From Citreicoccus inhibens (GTDB lineage Bacteria; Myxococcota; Myxococcia; Myxococcales; Myxococcaceae): a stretch of DNA of 64,000 nucleotides. The notes beneath the pieces are model-generated. The model had not been told where the DNA came from. It did not search any database and saw only the letters and a list, made by a program, of their open reading frames with translations. The stretch is taken from contig NZ_JAHNZT010000011.1 in NCBI RefSeq assembly GCF_019039035.1, positions 1 to 64,000 on the forward strand, in the 5' to 3' direction. Both the position numbers and the translations under genes were made by a program. Below are positions 54,826 to 63,987 of this stretch, in pieces (position 1 is the stretch's first letter; every line of letters starts with the position of its first letter).

Positions 54826-57800
54826 ATGCGATACATGAAGTCGTGGGGAGGCTCGCTCGTGGCGAGCGCCTGGTTCCTGTTGCTCGCGCCGGGGTGTCAA
54901 CCCGGCACAGACACGGGAGCTTCCGCGGAGGCGCCTGGCTCGCGCCCCGCATCCCAGACCCAAGCCATTACGTGTGGAACCAGCCAGGTTCCGGTGATGA
55001 CGAGCGCCACGTCGCCGAGCGGCATCGTGACCAGTTCGGGGATCTACAATTCGACCTATGACGCCTGGATGGCGTTCGACGGTGTCGACAGCACCAGTTC
55101 CATGTGGCTCTCGGGACTGCGCCAGTCTCCCGCCTGGATTGGGTATGAATGGACAGACGGCCCGCGGCGGATCATCCGCTACGCCATCCGCTTCGTGAAT
55201 GGCTCCACGCTCACGACTCGCGCGCCCAAGGACTGGACACTCCAGGCCTGGAACGGGTCGCAGTGGGTCGTGGTGGATACCCGAACCAACGAAGCGAACT
55301 GGGCTGGCTCGGAGCGCCGTGAGTACACCCTGCCGGCGAACGCGACCTACTCGAAGTTCCGTCTCAACGTGACGGATGACAATGATGCGCGCACGGGCAT
55401 CGAGGTCGTCTCGATAGGCCGGCTGGAGTTGCTGGGCTGTCAGCCGGACACGACGCCCCCTGTGACGCCGGTCCTGTCACACTTCAGCCCCGCCTCGCCG
55501 TCCAACATCGCGAATCCGAACCTGTTCGGGAGCGCGGAGACGGGCTCGACGGTGCGCGTCTACACCAATGCGACGTGCTCGGGGAATCCGGCGGTCTCGG
55601 TCACTGCCGCGACGGAGAACCTGTTCTCGGCGGCCGTTCCCGCGATCACCAATGCGACGACCGTCTTCAGCGTCACGGCGACGGATCCCGCCGGAAACGT
55701 GTCCGGTTGCTCTCAGCCGATGAGCTACGTGCACGACGGCACTGCTCCAGCGGCGCCCGTGATGACGGGCTTCCAGCCCGTGTCGCCGAGCAACTCGCTC
55801 ACGCCGCAGGTGCGAGGCACCGCGGAGAAGGGGAGCACCGTCCAGATCTTCAAGAGCGTGGGCTGTGTGGCGCCTGTCGTGGTGAGTGCCGTGGCGGATG
55901 CGTCCACGGGGGCGTTCTCGGCGGCCGTGACGGTCACGGCCAACACGACGACGGGTTACTCCGCGCTGGCCGTGGATGCGGCAGGAAACGTCTCGGCGTG
56001 CTCCTCGATCATCAACTACTTGCATGACAACATCGCTCCGGCGGTGCCCTCGTTGTCGGGCTTCCTGCCGGTGTCGCCGGGCAACACGCTGACACCCCAG
56101 CTGCGCGGCACCGCGGAGCGGGGGGGCACCGTGCAGATCTTCAAGGGCGCGGGCTGCGTGGCGCCCGTCGTGGCGAGTGCTGTGGCGGATGCCTCGACGG
56201 GGGCATTCTCGGCCCCCGTCACGGTGGGAGCCAACACGGCGACGAGCTTCTCCGCACGGGTCTTGGACCCAGCAGGAAACGTGTCGACGTGCGCTGTCGC
56301 GGTCAGCTACCGGCACGACAGCGTCGCGCCGCCCGCGCCGGTGTTCACCCCTGGCTTCATTCCCGCCGAGGGGAACGGCACGGTGGGCATCGTCGGCGCG
56401 TCGGGAGAGGCGGACTCGTTCATCACGCTGTTCACGGACGCTGCTTGCACCACGCAGTTCGCGCCCGCGGGTCCTTTCCTGATTGATCCGTTCGGTGCGG
56501 TGGCGGTCCCCCTGACCCAGAGCCAGCGGGCCGGGCCACTGTTCGCGAATGCGCGAGACGTGGCGGGCAATCGCTCCGGATGTGTTTCCGTGCCGGTGGC
56601 GTGCGACATCGGCTTCGCGGACTGCGATGGCAATCCAGCCAATGGCTGCGAGGTGGACCTGCTCTCGGATGAGGCGCACTGCGGGACGTGCGGCACGGTG
56701 TGCGCGGGCGGTCCGTCCGCCCATGCGGTGTGTGGCGCCGGGACGTGTGGTCTGGGCTGTGTGGTGGGGACCTTCGACTGCGATGGCAATCCGGCGAACG
56801 GATGCGAGTCTTCCACTGCGTGCGCGGCTCAGACGTGCAGCGTGGACGCTTTCTCCGAGTTGATGATCACCAACATGTCGGTGGTGGACGACCCGATGCG
56901 CACCACGGCGGATGGCGTCTGGACCTTCGGTCATCTCATGCGCGAGATGAATGGTGGACAGGATCCGTCGAACCTGGTGCGCAACTGGCTCAAGACCTGG
57001 AACACGGACCAACTCATTGGCGTCAGAAACGTCCTGTCTCGACCCAACATGAGCGGCATGGTGCTGACGCCGTGGGAGAGCCGCAGCGGCGGGCCGGGGG
57101 CCCCGCTCGACTTCGAGAGCGCGCCGTTCCGGCTCCTGGCCATCGTCAATCGCATGGATTTGCGCAAGGAAGGGCAGTTCGCGGGCGAGGGGCGCTTCGT
57201 GTTTGGCGTCACGGACCCTTTCGGCAGTCCCATGCCGTTCACCGTCATCCTGGAGTACGTCCTGCCCGGTGGTTCACCGGACGAGTTCCAGCGCTGGGCG
57301 CGTGACTGGCACGAACTCGGCCGCATTGGCGTCGGGAACCCGGGCTACAACGAGAAGCTCGAGGCGCTCACGGATCGCTTCACCCGATCGTTCGTCGCGC
57401 GAGGCGCGTACCTGGGGAGCGCCATCCACCAGGTCCGCAGCAATGAGAACGCGTTGAATCCGTTCTGGGAGCTTCGAGAGTTCCACCTGGGGGCAGGAGG
57501 GCTGGAGCCCGCGCACGTCGCGCTCACGCCAGACCTGGCCTTCAACGGGGCGCCCGTCTTGACGGATTTCATCAACCAGAACATGTCCTCCGTCCTTTCG
57601 GAGTCGCATACCCTTCCGGAGTTCTTCGGGGGCCAGCCCGTGCTCGCCGGCTCCGCGCTGACGCAGTTCAACTTCGCGTGGACCGTGCAGCAGGTCCCCA
57701 CCGAGGCGCGCTTCAAGTTCTCGGTGAACACATGCAGTGGCTGTCACTCTGGCGATACGTTCACCACCTTCCTGCATGTGCGCCCACGCTCTGCGGGGCA

Positions 57801-58065
57801 GGCTTCGGCCCTGTCTCCGTTCCTCCTTGGGACCGGGGCGATTCCGGACCGATTCGACTCGTCCGTTACGCATTCGTTCGCGGACCTGGCCCGCCGGGAG
57901 GCCGACCTGTCGGCGCTCGTGTGCGGCGTGCCACCGGCCAATCCGCTGGTGCAGGCGAAGACGTCTTTCGGAAGCTCGCTGCTCTCGGGCTCGAATCAGC
58001 CGGTCCGGCCCGCGGTGCCTGGCTTCCCGACGCCGTCCAACCTTCCGCCGGGTCGCGTCCACTGA
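54826..58065 (+). CDS. Large lipoprotein: discoidin-like, Ig-like repeats, Cys-rich, CxxCH
   Basis: This is a 1079-residue surface or periplasmic protein. The signal peptide ends in LAPGC (Cys near 24). Residues 52-204 resemble a discoidin (F5/8 C) carbohydrate-binding domain ('YDAWMAFDGVDSTSSMW', 'KDWTLQAWNGSQWVVVDT'). Four Ig-like repeats of about 97 residues follow (about 211-590), each ending 'DPAGNVSGCS'-like. A myxobacterial Cys-rich segment (593-665) has 'ADCDGNPANGCEVD' twice in related form. The C-terminal 410 residues are an unnamed domain containing one haem-c-type motif, C970-S-G-C-H974. ATG 54826 follows AGGGGG. Possibly a polysaccharide-binding redox or adhesion protein; this is inference. 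Confidence 0.85.
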   Translation: MRYMKSWGGSLVASAWFLLLAPGCQPGTDTGASAEAPGSRPASQTQAITCGTSQVPVMTSATSPSGIVTSSGIYNSTYDAWMAFDGVDSTSSMWLSGLRQSPAWIGYEWTDGPRRIIRYAIRFVNGSTLTTRAPKDWTLQAWNGSQWVVVDTRTNEANWAGSERREYTLPANATYSKFRLNVTDDNDARTGIEVVSIGRLELLGCQPDTTPPVTPVLSHFSPASPSNIANPNLFGSAETGSTVRVYTNATCSGNPAVSVTAATENLFSAAVPAITNATTVFSVTATDPAGNVSGCSQPMSYVHDGTAPAAPVMTGFQPVSPSNSLTPQVRGTAEKGSTVQIFKSVGCVAPVVVSAVADASTGAFSAAVTVTANTTTGYSALAVDAAGNVSACSSIINYLHDNIAPAVPSLSGFLPVSPGNTLTPQLRGTAERGGTVQIFKGAGCVAPVVASAVADASTGAFSAPVTVGANTATSFSARVLDPAGNVSTCAVAVSYRHDSVAPPAPVFTPGFIPAEGNGTVGIVGASGEADSFITLFTDAACTTQFAPAGPFLIDPFGAVAVPLTQSQRAGPLFANARDVAGNRSGCVSVPVACDIGFADCDGNPANGCEVDLLSDEAHCGTCGTVCAGGPSAHAVCGAGTCGLGCVVGTFDCDGNPANGCESSTACAAQTCSVDAFSELMITNMSVVDDPMRTTADGVWTFGHLMREMNGGQDPSNLVRNWLKTWNTDQLIGVRNVLSRPNMSGMVLTPWESRSGGPGAPLDFESAPFRLLAIVNRMDLRKEGQFAGEGRFVFGVTDPFGSPMPFTVILEYVLPGGSPDEFQRWARDWHELGRIGVGNPGYNEKLEALTDRFTRSFVARGAYLGSAIHQVRSNENALNPFWELREFHLGAGGLEPAHVALTPDLAFNGAPVLTDFINQNMSSVLSESHTLPEFFGGQPVLAGSALTQFNFAWTVQQVPTEARFKFSVNTCSGCHSGDTFTTFLHVRPRSAGQASALSPFLLGTGAIPDRFDSSVTHSFADLARREADLSALVCGVPPANPLVQAKTSFGSSLLSGSNQPVRPAVPGFPTPSNLPPGRVH
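55744..56325 (+). repeat. Tandem 291-bp coding repeat (two close copies)
   Basis: The copies start at 55744 and 56035, exactly 291 bp apart, in frame. They encode the second and third Ig-like units and share long near-identical stretches, for example around the VQIFK and VADASTGAFSA codons. The flanking first and fourth units are more divergent, so this pair is the most recent duplication or is kept alike by recombination. Confidence 0.75.
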
Positions 58066-58104
58066 CGTGACGTAGCGGAAACACAACGCAGTCAGCAGTC
58101 GGGG

Positions 58105-58132
58105 CAGGGCGCCGCGTGTCTCGGGCGCCCTG
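58105..58132 (+). terminator. Terminator after the large lipoprotein gene
   Basis: CAGGGCGCC (58105-58113) pairs perfectly with GGCGCCCTG (58124-58132), followed by TCTGTCTTTG. It lies 40 bp after the stop and also serves the convergent TerB-like gene. Confidence 0.6.
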
Positions 58133-58168
58133 TCTGTCTTTGCCGGGTGAGGCTGGGAATGTGAGGCA

Positions 58169-58507
58169 TCAGCTCGTCACGCCGAGCAGCTCGCGAATCT
58201 GGCGGAGCATGGCGATCTCCTCCGCGTGCACGCTGCCGTCGTGGGTGATGAGTTCCTGGGCGGCGCGGATGACCGCCGTGGGATCCATCCGCAGCAGGCC
58301 CAGGTTGGGGGCGGGGAGGGGAGAGCCGTGCTGGAGGCACTGGGTGAGCGCGGTCAGCTCCGCGAGCGGGACGCTCATCCCCCGGGCGGCCGCCACGAGG
58401 TGATCGATCTCCGCGCGGGTGACCCGATCATCGCTGGTGACGATCTGGAGCAACAGCTTGAGGACTTCGATGTGGAACTGGGAATCGGGGTCCGCGGGCA
58501 TGCTCAT
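58169..58507 (-). CDS. TerB-like domain protein
   Basis: This is a 112-residue all-helical protein with the twofold TerB pattern: 'VLKLLLQIVTSDDRVTRAEI' and, 60 residues later, 'AQELITHDGSVHAEEIAMLR', each with an acidic 'D-x-x-V-x-x-x-E' metal-binding-like loop. It ends in 'IRELLGVTS'. TerB-like proteins are linked to envelope stress and tellurite resistance in some bacteria. The start is ATG 58507; no strong ribosome site is visible. It is divergent from the MMPL exporter gene. Confidence 0.72.
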   Translation of the reverse strand: MSMPADPDSQFHIEVLKLLLQIVTSDDRVTRAEIDHLVAAARGMSVPLAELTALTQCLQHGSPLPAPNLGLLRMDPTAVIRAAQELITHDGSVHAEEIAMLRQIRELLGVTS

Positions 58508-58639
58508 TCGGGCTGGTCCATGGGAATTCCCCAGGCTGTCCCGTTCTGGCGGGCGCGTCCAGTCGTCGTCCCCGGGTGGCGTGGGACAGGCGGGCAGGCC
58601 AGTAGGAGTGGGTTGCGCGAATGGCCCATCCCGGGAAGC

Positions 58640-61114
58640 ATGCGCGACCGCATGGATGCCCTGTCCCCCCTCTTCGCGCTGCACGACCGGATCCGCGCCC
58701 ATCCTGTCTGGACCGTCCTCCTCTGCCTGCTCGTCCTGGGAGGCGCTGGAGCGATCGCCAGCCGGGTCCATCTGGACGAGAACGTCGCCGCCCTGTTGCC
58801 AGGGGGCCCGGGCTCTCCGGGCGAAGCCGCCACGCTGCTGTCCGAGTTCGGCGCGCTGGACACGTTGCTGCTGGACCTGTCGTTGCCCGGCGGATCGCGG
58901 GACGAGTTGATCGCGCAAGGGGACGCGCTGGTCGCGAGGCTGAAGGCGACGAACCAGTTCTCACAGCTCTACTCGGGACCCTCCCAGGCCGAGCTGGTGA
59001 AGCTGGGCGCCCTGGTGCTCCCCAAGCGGCTGTACCTGTTGGAGAACCCACGCGAGGAACTGGAGGCGCGCCTTTCTCCCGAGCGGCTGAGCCAGAGCCT
59101 CGCGCGGTTGAAGCTGTCCCTGGCCGCGCCCGAGGCGATGGGCCTCAAGCAGCTGTTGCTCGCGGACCCCTTGGGGTTGAACACGGACCTGCTCGGGCGG
59201 CTCGCGAAGCAGGGCGGGGAGCTTCAGTTGGATCGCGGGCACCTGTTGTCCGCGGATGGCACCCACCTGTTGCTCGTGGGGACACCGGCGCGGCGGGCGC
59301 TCGACGTGGATGCCTCACAGGCGTTGATGGATGAGCTGGGGCGGGTCTCCGGCGAGCTGAAGCAGACGACGGGCGGGCGCGCGACGCTGCGCTGGGTGGG
59401 GGGGCCGCGCTTCGCGGCCGAGAGCGCCGCCGCCATTCGCCACGACATCTCCGACAACTTCATCCTCTCCACGGTGGTGATGCTCGCCGTGTTCGTGTTG
59501 CGCTTCCGGGGGCTGCGGCTCCTGGTGCTCGCGTCGGTGCCGCTCGTGTTCGGCGTCGTGGGCGGGGTTGCGGCCATGGCGCTGCTGCAAGGGCACATGC
59601 ATGGGCTCACGCTGGGCTTCGGGTCCGCCTTGGTGGGCATTGCCATGGACTACCCGCTGCATCTCATCAACAGCGCGGCCGCCGAGCCGGGAGATCGCGC
59701 GCACGCGTACACCTCGACGACGCGGGCGGTATTCCAAGGGCTGTGCCTCGGGTTCTTCACCACCGCGATGGGGTTCCTCGCGCTGTTCCTCTCGGAGTTC
59801 CCCGCGCTGCGCGAGCTGGGCTACTTCTCCACCATCGGACTGGTGTTGGCGTTCCTCGCCAACTTCGTGCTCGTGCCGCCGCTGTGCGCGCGGCTCGGGC
59901 CTCGGCAGGCGACTCCTTCGGGCATGGCGCCGCGCCTGCTTCGCTTCGCGTTGCCGCCGCGCGCGGCGCTGGTGACGACGCTGGTCCTGTTGGCCCTGGG
60001 GGGGGGGTTCTCGCGGAGCCTCGTGTTCGATGGAGACTTGCGGAAGCTCGACTCGCAGAACGCGCGGACGCTGGCGGACTATGACGAGGTGCTCGCGCTG
60101 TTCCGCCAGCCGTCGAGTTCCTCGCTCGTCGTGTCGAGCGGGCCGACGTTGGAGGACGCGCTTCGGATCAACGACGCGGTGGCTCGGTCCATCGAGCCCT
60201 TGAAGCGCTCAGGCGTGCTCTCGTCCGCGATGAGTCTGGCGGCGCTGGTTCCCTCGGCGGAAACCCAGCGGCAGCGCGCGGAGCAGTTGCGTGGGATGGA
60301 CCTGGAGGCCGCGAGGCAGAAGCTCTCCGCCGCCAGCGTCGCGGCGGGCTTCACCCCCGAGGCCTTCACGCGCTTCTGGCAGGAGGTGGGCGCGGTGGCT
60401 CGAGGTGAGGTGGCGCCCATCACGCCCGAGGAGCTCCAAGGCACGTCCTTGGGAATGCTGTTGTCGCGCGCCATCCGCTGCGAGGGCGCAGAGTGCCGGA
60501 TCGCGACGACGTTGGAGCGCCGCGCGGGAAGCTCATTGGAGGCGGTGAGTTCGGTCCTGCCCGCGGGGGCGCGCATGGTGGACAGCGAGGCCTTGGCCAA
60601 CCGCGCGGTGGCGGAGATTCCCCGGCAGATCGCCATGCTGTGCGTGCTCGGCGTCTTCGGCAACCTGCTGTTCCTCTCCTGGGTCTATCGCTCCGTGCGG
60701 CAGGCGATCCTCACGTGTCTGCCCTGCGCGGTGGCCCTGGTGCTGACCGTGGGGCTCATGTCGCTCTTGGGCCTGCCGGTGAACCTCGTGTCGGCTGGAG
60801 GGTTGGTGCTCGTGTTCGGCTGCGGCGTGGACTACGGCCTGTTCGCGCTGGAGGGGCTCGCGGGGAATCAGCCCGACGGCGTCGAGCAGCTCGGTGTCCT
60901 GCTGGCTGCCTTCACGACGCTCGCGGGCTTCGGCACGCTGGCCATCGCGCAGAACGGGGCGATGCGAGCGCTCGGCATCTCCACGGGGCTGGGGACCGCC
61001 ATCAGCGCCGCCGTGGCGTTGGTGTTGCTGCCGGGACTGGCGGCGCGATGGCTGCGCCCTGCTGCTCAGGGGGCGAGCAAGAACGCCCTGACCTCGGATG
61101 TTACCTCGGAGTGA
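58640..61114 (+). CDS. MMPL/RND-superfamily exporter
   Basis: This is an 824-residue inner-membrane protein with two halves, each with one N-terminal helix, a periplasmic loop and five clustered helices. Key segments are 'LGFGSALVGIAMDYPLHLIN' and 'GGLVLVFGCGVDYGLFALEG', the paired TM4/TM10 segments with Asp-Tyr typical of MMPL proteins. It is close in plan to the predicted exporters of COG4258, often for lipids or hydrophobic products. ATG 58640 has GGGAAG just before; ATG 58652 is an alternative. Its last 49 bp overlap the convergent hydrolase gene. Confidence 0.88.
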   Translation: MRDRMDALSPLFALHDRIRAHPVWTVLLCLLVLGGAGAIASRVHLDENVAALLPGGPGSPGEAATLLSEFGALDTLLLDLSLPGGSRDELIAQGDALVARLKATNQFSQLYSGPSQAELVKLGALVLPKRLYLLENPREELEARLSPERLSQSLARLKLSLAAPEAMGLKQLLLADPLGLNTDLLGRLAKQGGELQLDRGHLLSADGTHLLLVGTPARRALDVDASQALMDELGRVSGELKQTTGGRATLRWVGGPRFAAESAAAIRHDISDNFILSTVVMLAVFVLRFRGLRLLVLASVPLVFGVVGGVAAMALLQGHMHGLTLGFGSALVGIAMDYPLHLINSAAAEPGDRAHAYTSTTRAVFQGLCLGFFTTAMGFLALFLSEFPALRELGYFSTIGLVLAFLANFVLVPPLCARLGPRQATPSGMAPRLLRFALPPRAALVTTLVLLALGGGFSRSLVFDGDLRKLDSQNARTLADYDEVLALFRQPSSSSLVVSSGPTLEDALRINDAVARSIEPLKRSGVLSSAMSLAALVPSAETQRQRAEQLRGMDLEAARQKLSAASVAAGFTPEAFTRFWQEVGAVARGEVAPITPEELQGTSLGMLLSRAIRCEGAECRIATTLERRAGSSLEAVSSVLPAGARMVDSEALANRAVAEIPRQIAMLCVLGVFGNLLFLSWVYRSVRQAILTCLPCAVALVLTVGLMSLLGLPVNLVSAGGLVLVFGCGVDYGLFALEGLAGNQPDGVEQLGVLLAAFTTLAGFGTLAIAQNGAMRALGISTGLGTAISAAVALVLLPGLAARWLRPAAQGASKNALTSDVTSE

Positions 61115-62061
61115 GTCAGGAAGAAGTAGTGGTGTGTCCCGCGCAGCTCCACGACGCCTGCCGCGGGCAGTTGGCGCTGAAGGCGTGAGCGCGCCTCGGT
61201 GCCCACCACCTTGAGGGACGCGAGCACTCCCAGGGCCTGTTCACGGGCCGGCGCGTCGAGCCTCGCGACCCAGGGCTGGACGATGTCCGCGGACTCCTCC
61301 ACCACGTAGTAGGCGAGCACAGGCGCGTGGACGCGCGAATAGTCGGGCGCCGCGTTGCCTTGCGAGAGTTGTTCGTAGACGAAGGGCGGCGTGGCGTCCT
61401 CGGTCCATTGTCCGCTGGGCACGAAGACGTTGCTCGCCCGCACCTCGGACTCGGGAATGGTGATGCCTTGGAGCCGCGCCTGCCAGGCTTGGAAGGCGCG
61501 GGGCGAGGCGAGATCCTCCGGCGTGGGGGGCGGGAGCGCGGGTGCGTCCCTCACCGCCGCGTCGATGGCGGGGTGGTCATACGCGGCCTCCAGGTACACG
61601 AGCTTGTGCACGCGCTCCGGATACGCCCCCGCGAACGCGGTCAGCTCGTCGCCTGCGACCGAGTGACCCACGAGGGACACCTTGTCCAGGTGCAGGGCCT
61701 CCAGCGCCTGACGGAGATCCTCCACGCGGGTGCGGAGATCATAGCCCGCGGCGGGCCTGCTGGAGGCTCCGAAGCCACGTCGCGTGAGGGCGACCACATG
61801 GAACGTATCCGTGAGGCGCGGGGCATAGTCATCGAAGATGTGCGCGGTGTTGCCCAGGCCCGCGAGCAACACCACGGGCGCGCCCTGGCCGCCGAAGTCG
61901 AGGTACTCCAGCGCCACATCCTCGCCGACGCGAACGCTGCCCACGCGGTGCGCGGCGGGATCCATCCAGGGGGACGCCTCGCGGAGGGCGGCGCGAGGTG
62001 CGCAGCCCAGCAGGAGCAGCAGCGCGGCGAGTCCAGGGAGGGACACGCGTGGATGCGTCAT
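61066..62061 (-). CDS. Alpha/beta-hydrolase lipoprotein
   Basis: This is a 331-residue exported hydrolase. A Leu-rich signal peptide ends in LLLLGC (Cys20). The alpha/beta-hydrolase fold is shown by 'VVLLAGLGNTAHIFDDYAPR', 'ALTRRGFGASSRP', the nucleophile elbow VGHSVAG (Ser), 'LVYLEAAYD' and the late His in 'GTHHYFF'. It resembles epoxide-hydrolase or haloperoxidase-like esterases in plan. The substrate is unknown. Start ATG 62061 has a G-rich run directly upstream. The coding 3' end overlaps the convergent exporter by 49 bp. Confidence 0.87.
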   Translation of the reverse strand: MTHPRVSLPGLAALLLLLGCAPRAALREASPWMDPAAHRVGSVRVGEDVALEYLDFGGQGAPVVLLAGLGNTAHIFDDYAPRLTDTFHVVALTRRGFGASSRPAAGYDLRTRVEDLRQALEALHLDKVSLVGHSVAGDELTAFAGAYPERVHKLVYLEAAYDHPAIDAAVRDAPALPPPTPEDLASPRAFQAWQARLQGITIPESEVRASNVFVPSGQWTEDATPPFVYEQLSQGNAAPDYSRVHAPVLAYYVVEESADIVQPWVARLDAPAREQALGVLASLKVVGTEARSRLQRQLPAAGVVELRGTHHYFFLTHSEVTSEVRAFLLAP

Positions 62062-62110
62062 CCCCCTCGCATCGCCAACGCCGCCGAGGGCGCGAGGCCC
62101 CCTGATGGAC

Positions 62111-62578
62111 TCAGTGCGCGGGCGCATCGGGTGTCGCCGAGACATGGGGGCAGGCCCGGGTGAGGCGCTCCTTCCGTTCGCAATGACATGCACACGACGT
62201 GGGGCTGAAGCAGGCGTCTATCTGCTTGGGCTGGGCGCAGTCGCACTCGGGGCGGGCTGGCATCTCGCGCAGCTCTTGCTCCGCGCGACGCGAGCAGGGA
62301 TCGCAGGGGGCGCAGTCGCTCGGGCAGGCGTCCTGCGACGCCGCCTCGGAGTTGTACCAGGGCTGGACCGAGCCGGCCTCAGCGCCACCTGTCCAGCTTC
62401 GGACCGTGCAACCTCCAGGAGAGGGGTCGCAGCATCTCGCGCAGCCAGACTCGTCGGGCGCGCGGCAAGCCCGCGGCGCCGAGGCCCCCGGAGGTTCGGA
62501 GGGCTTCTCTTCGGGCGTGTGCTTGCATCCCGTCACGCACAGCCACAGCACGGCCCAGCACCACCATGAGCGGGACAT
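62111..62578 (-). CDS. Very Cys-rich small lipoprotein
   Basis: This is a 155-residue protein with signal peptide and lipobox CVTGC (Cys18). The mature part has 16 further cysteines, many in pairs ('GCARCCDPSPGGC', 'DACPSDCAPCDPC', 'CDCAQPKQIDACF', 'CACHC'), an even number suited to eight disulfides or to metal binding. GAGGAGGAA precedes the ATG 62578. I do not recognise a family. It is 49 bp upstream of the hydrolase gene on the same strand and divergent from the CCA-adding enzyme gene. Confidence 0.75.
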   Translation of the reverse strand: MSRSWWCWAVLWLCVTGCKHTPEEKPSEPPGASAPRACRAPDESGCARCCDPSPGGCTVRSWTGGAEAGSVQPWYNSEAASQDACPSDCAPCDPCSRRAEQELREMPARPECDCAQPKQIDACFSPTSCACHCERKERLTRACPHVSATPDAPAH

Positions 62579-62712
62579 CGTTCCTCCTCGGATGGGCGCC
62601 AGGTCCTCGCGGCGCAGGCGGGGTGTAGCAGGCAGGGCTTCGCGCGAGCGACCCGGTTGGCAAACAAGGGTGAAGCGGGCAACGTTGGCGTACTCCTCAC
62701 GCCGTCCCCTTC

Positions 62713-63987
62713 ATGATCGCCAACCTCCACAACGCCGACATCCCTCGCCCTGTCATCGAGGTCATCTCCCGCCTGCGCGAGCTGGGCCACGCCGTCTACC
62801 TGGTGGGCGGCTGCGTCCGAGACATGGTCCGGCAGGTCCAGCCCAAGGACTTCGATGTCGCCACGAGCGCGCTGCCTCAGGAGGTCCAGGCCGCGTTCCG
62901 CAAGGTGATTCCCACGGGTATTCAGCACGGCACCGTCACGGTCGTGACGGGTGGCAACCACGTGGAGGTGACCACCTTCCGATCGGAGGGCGACTACCTG
63001 GATGGCCGGCGTCCCAGCTCCGTGGCGTTCGAGCGGGACATCGTGAAGGACCTGTCCCGGCGCGACTTCACCATCAACGCGATGGCCTACAACCCGCTCG
63101 ACCGTGAGCTGGTGGATCCGTTCGAAGGGCAGAAGGATCTCCAGGCCCAGCTCATTCGCTGCGTGGGCTCGGCTCAGGAGCGCTTCTCCGAGGATGGACT
63201 TCGGCCGCTGCGCGCGGTGCGCTTCGCCGCCGTGCTGGGCTTCACGCTCGACGCGTCCACGCGCGATGCCATCCCCGCAACGTTGGACGTGTTCCGCAAG
63301 GTGGCGCTGGAGCGCGTGCGCGAGGAGTTCGTGAAGCTGCTCATGTCGCCCCGCGCGGAGAGCGGGCTGCTGTTGCTCGAGCAGACCGGATTGCTCGACG
63401 TGTTCCTCCCCGAACTGGCGCGGGCCGAGCCCGAGGTTGCGCGGCAAGCACGGCACGCGGCGCAGGTGGCGGCGCATGCGCAGGAGATCCGGCTCGCGGC
63501 GCTGCTCGCGGACCTGAGCACCGGGCCGCACGCGCGCGACCTCTGTCTGCGCCTCAAGTTCTCCAACAAGGCGGCGGACCTGGTCGGGCTCCTGGTGGAG
63601 CACGCGAAGCTGGAGGCTCGGCTGGAGGACTCGGATCCCGCGCTGCGGCGGCTGCTTGCGCGGTTGGGCGTGCCTCAGCTCCCGGACTTGCTGGCGGTGG
63701 CCCGCGCGAGGGTGGAGGCCCGAGCCCCCGAGCTGCGGCCCGCGCTGGAGCAGCTCGGCGCGCGACTGGAGGCGATCGCCGCCACGAAGCCGCCCCTGGT
63801 GGCCAGGGATCTGGCGCTCACGGGCAAGGACATCATGGCCACGCTGGGGGTGAGCCCTTCGCCCATTGTCGGCGAGGCGACGCGGTTCCTGGTGGAGGCG
63901 GTGCTCGACGACCCATCGCTCAACACCCCCGAGCGGCTCCAGGACGCGCTGCGAAACTGGAGGTCGCGTCCGACGGGCGGCGCCTGA
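62713..63987 (+). CDS. CCA tRNA nucleotidyltransferase / poly(A) polymerase family enzyme
   Basis: This 424-residue class II nucleotidyltransferase carries 'YLVGGCVRDMV' (phosphate loop), the catalytic pair D46 and D48 in 'KDFDVATS', 'RDFTINAMAYNP' (ribose selection) and 'EDGLRPLRAVRFAAVLGF' (base-recognition helix). The family contains both CCA-adding enzymes and poly(A) polymerases, which are hard to separate by eye. The length and lack of a basic C-terminal tail favour tRNA CCA addition or repair. The tRNA-Thr in this window encodes its own CCA, so repair would be its role there. The stop falls 13 bp before the window end. Confidence 0.9.
   Translation: MIANLHNADIPRPVIEVISRLRELGHAVYLVGGCVRDMVRQVQPKDFDVATSALPQEVQAAFRKVIPTGIQHGTVTVVTGGNHVEVTTFRSEGDYLDGRRPSSVAFERDIVKDLSRRDFTINAMAYNPLDRELVDPFEGQKDLQAQLIRCVGSAQERFSEDGLRPLRAVRFAAVLGFTLDASTRDAIPATLDVFRKVALERVREEFVKLLMSPRAESGLLLLEQTGLLDVFLPELARAEPEVARQARHAAQVAAHAQEIRLAALLADLSTGPHARDLCLRLKFSNKAADLVGLLVEHAKLEARLEDSDPALRRLLARLGVPQLPDLLAVARARVEARAPELRPALEQLGARLEAIAATKPPLVARDLALTGKDIMATLGVSPSPIVGEATRFLVEAVLDDPSLNTPERLQDALRNWRSRPTGGA

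Noticed and set aside
55477-57012. 511-codon minus-strand frame, His/Arg-rich
   Set aside because: Antisense to the Ig-like and Cys-rich repeats; the apparent internal repeats simply mirror them.
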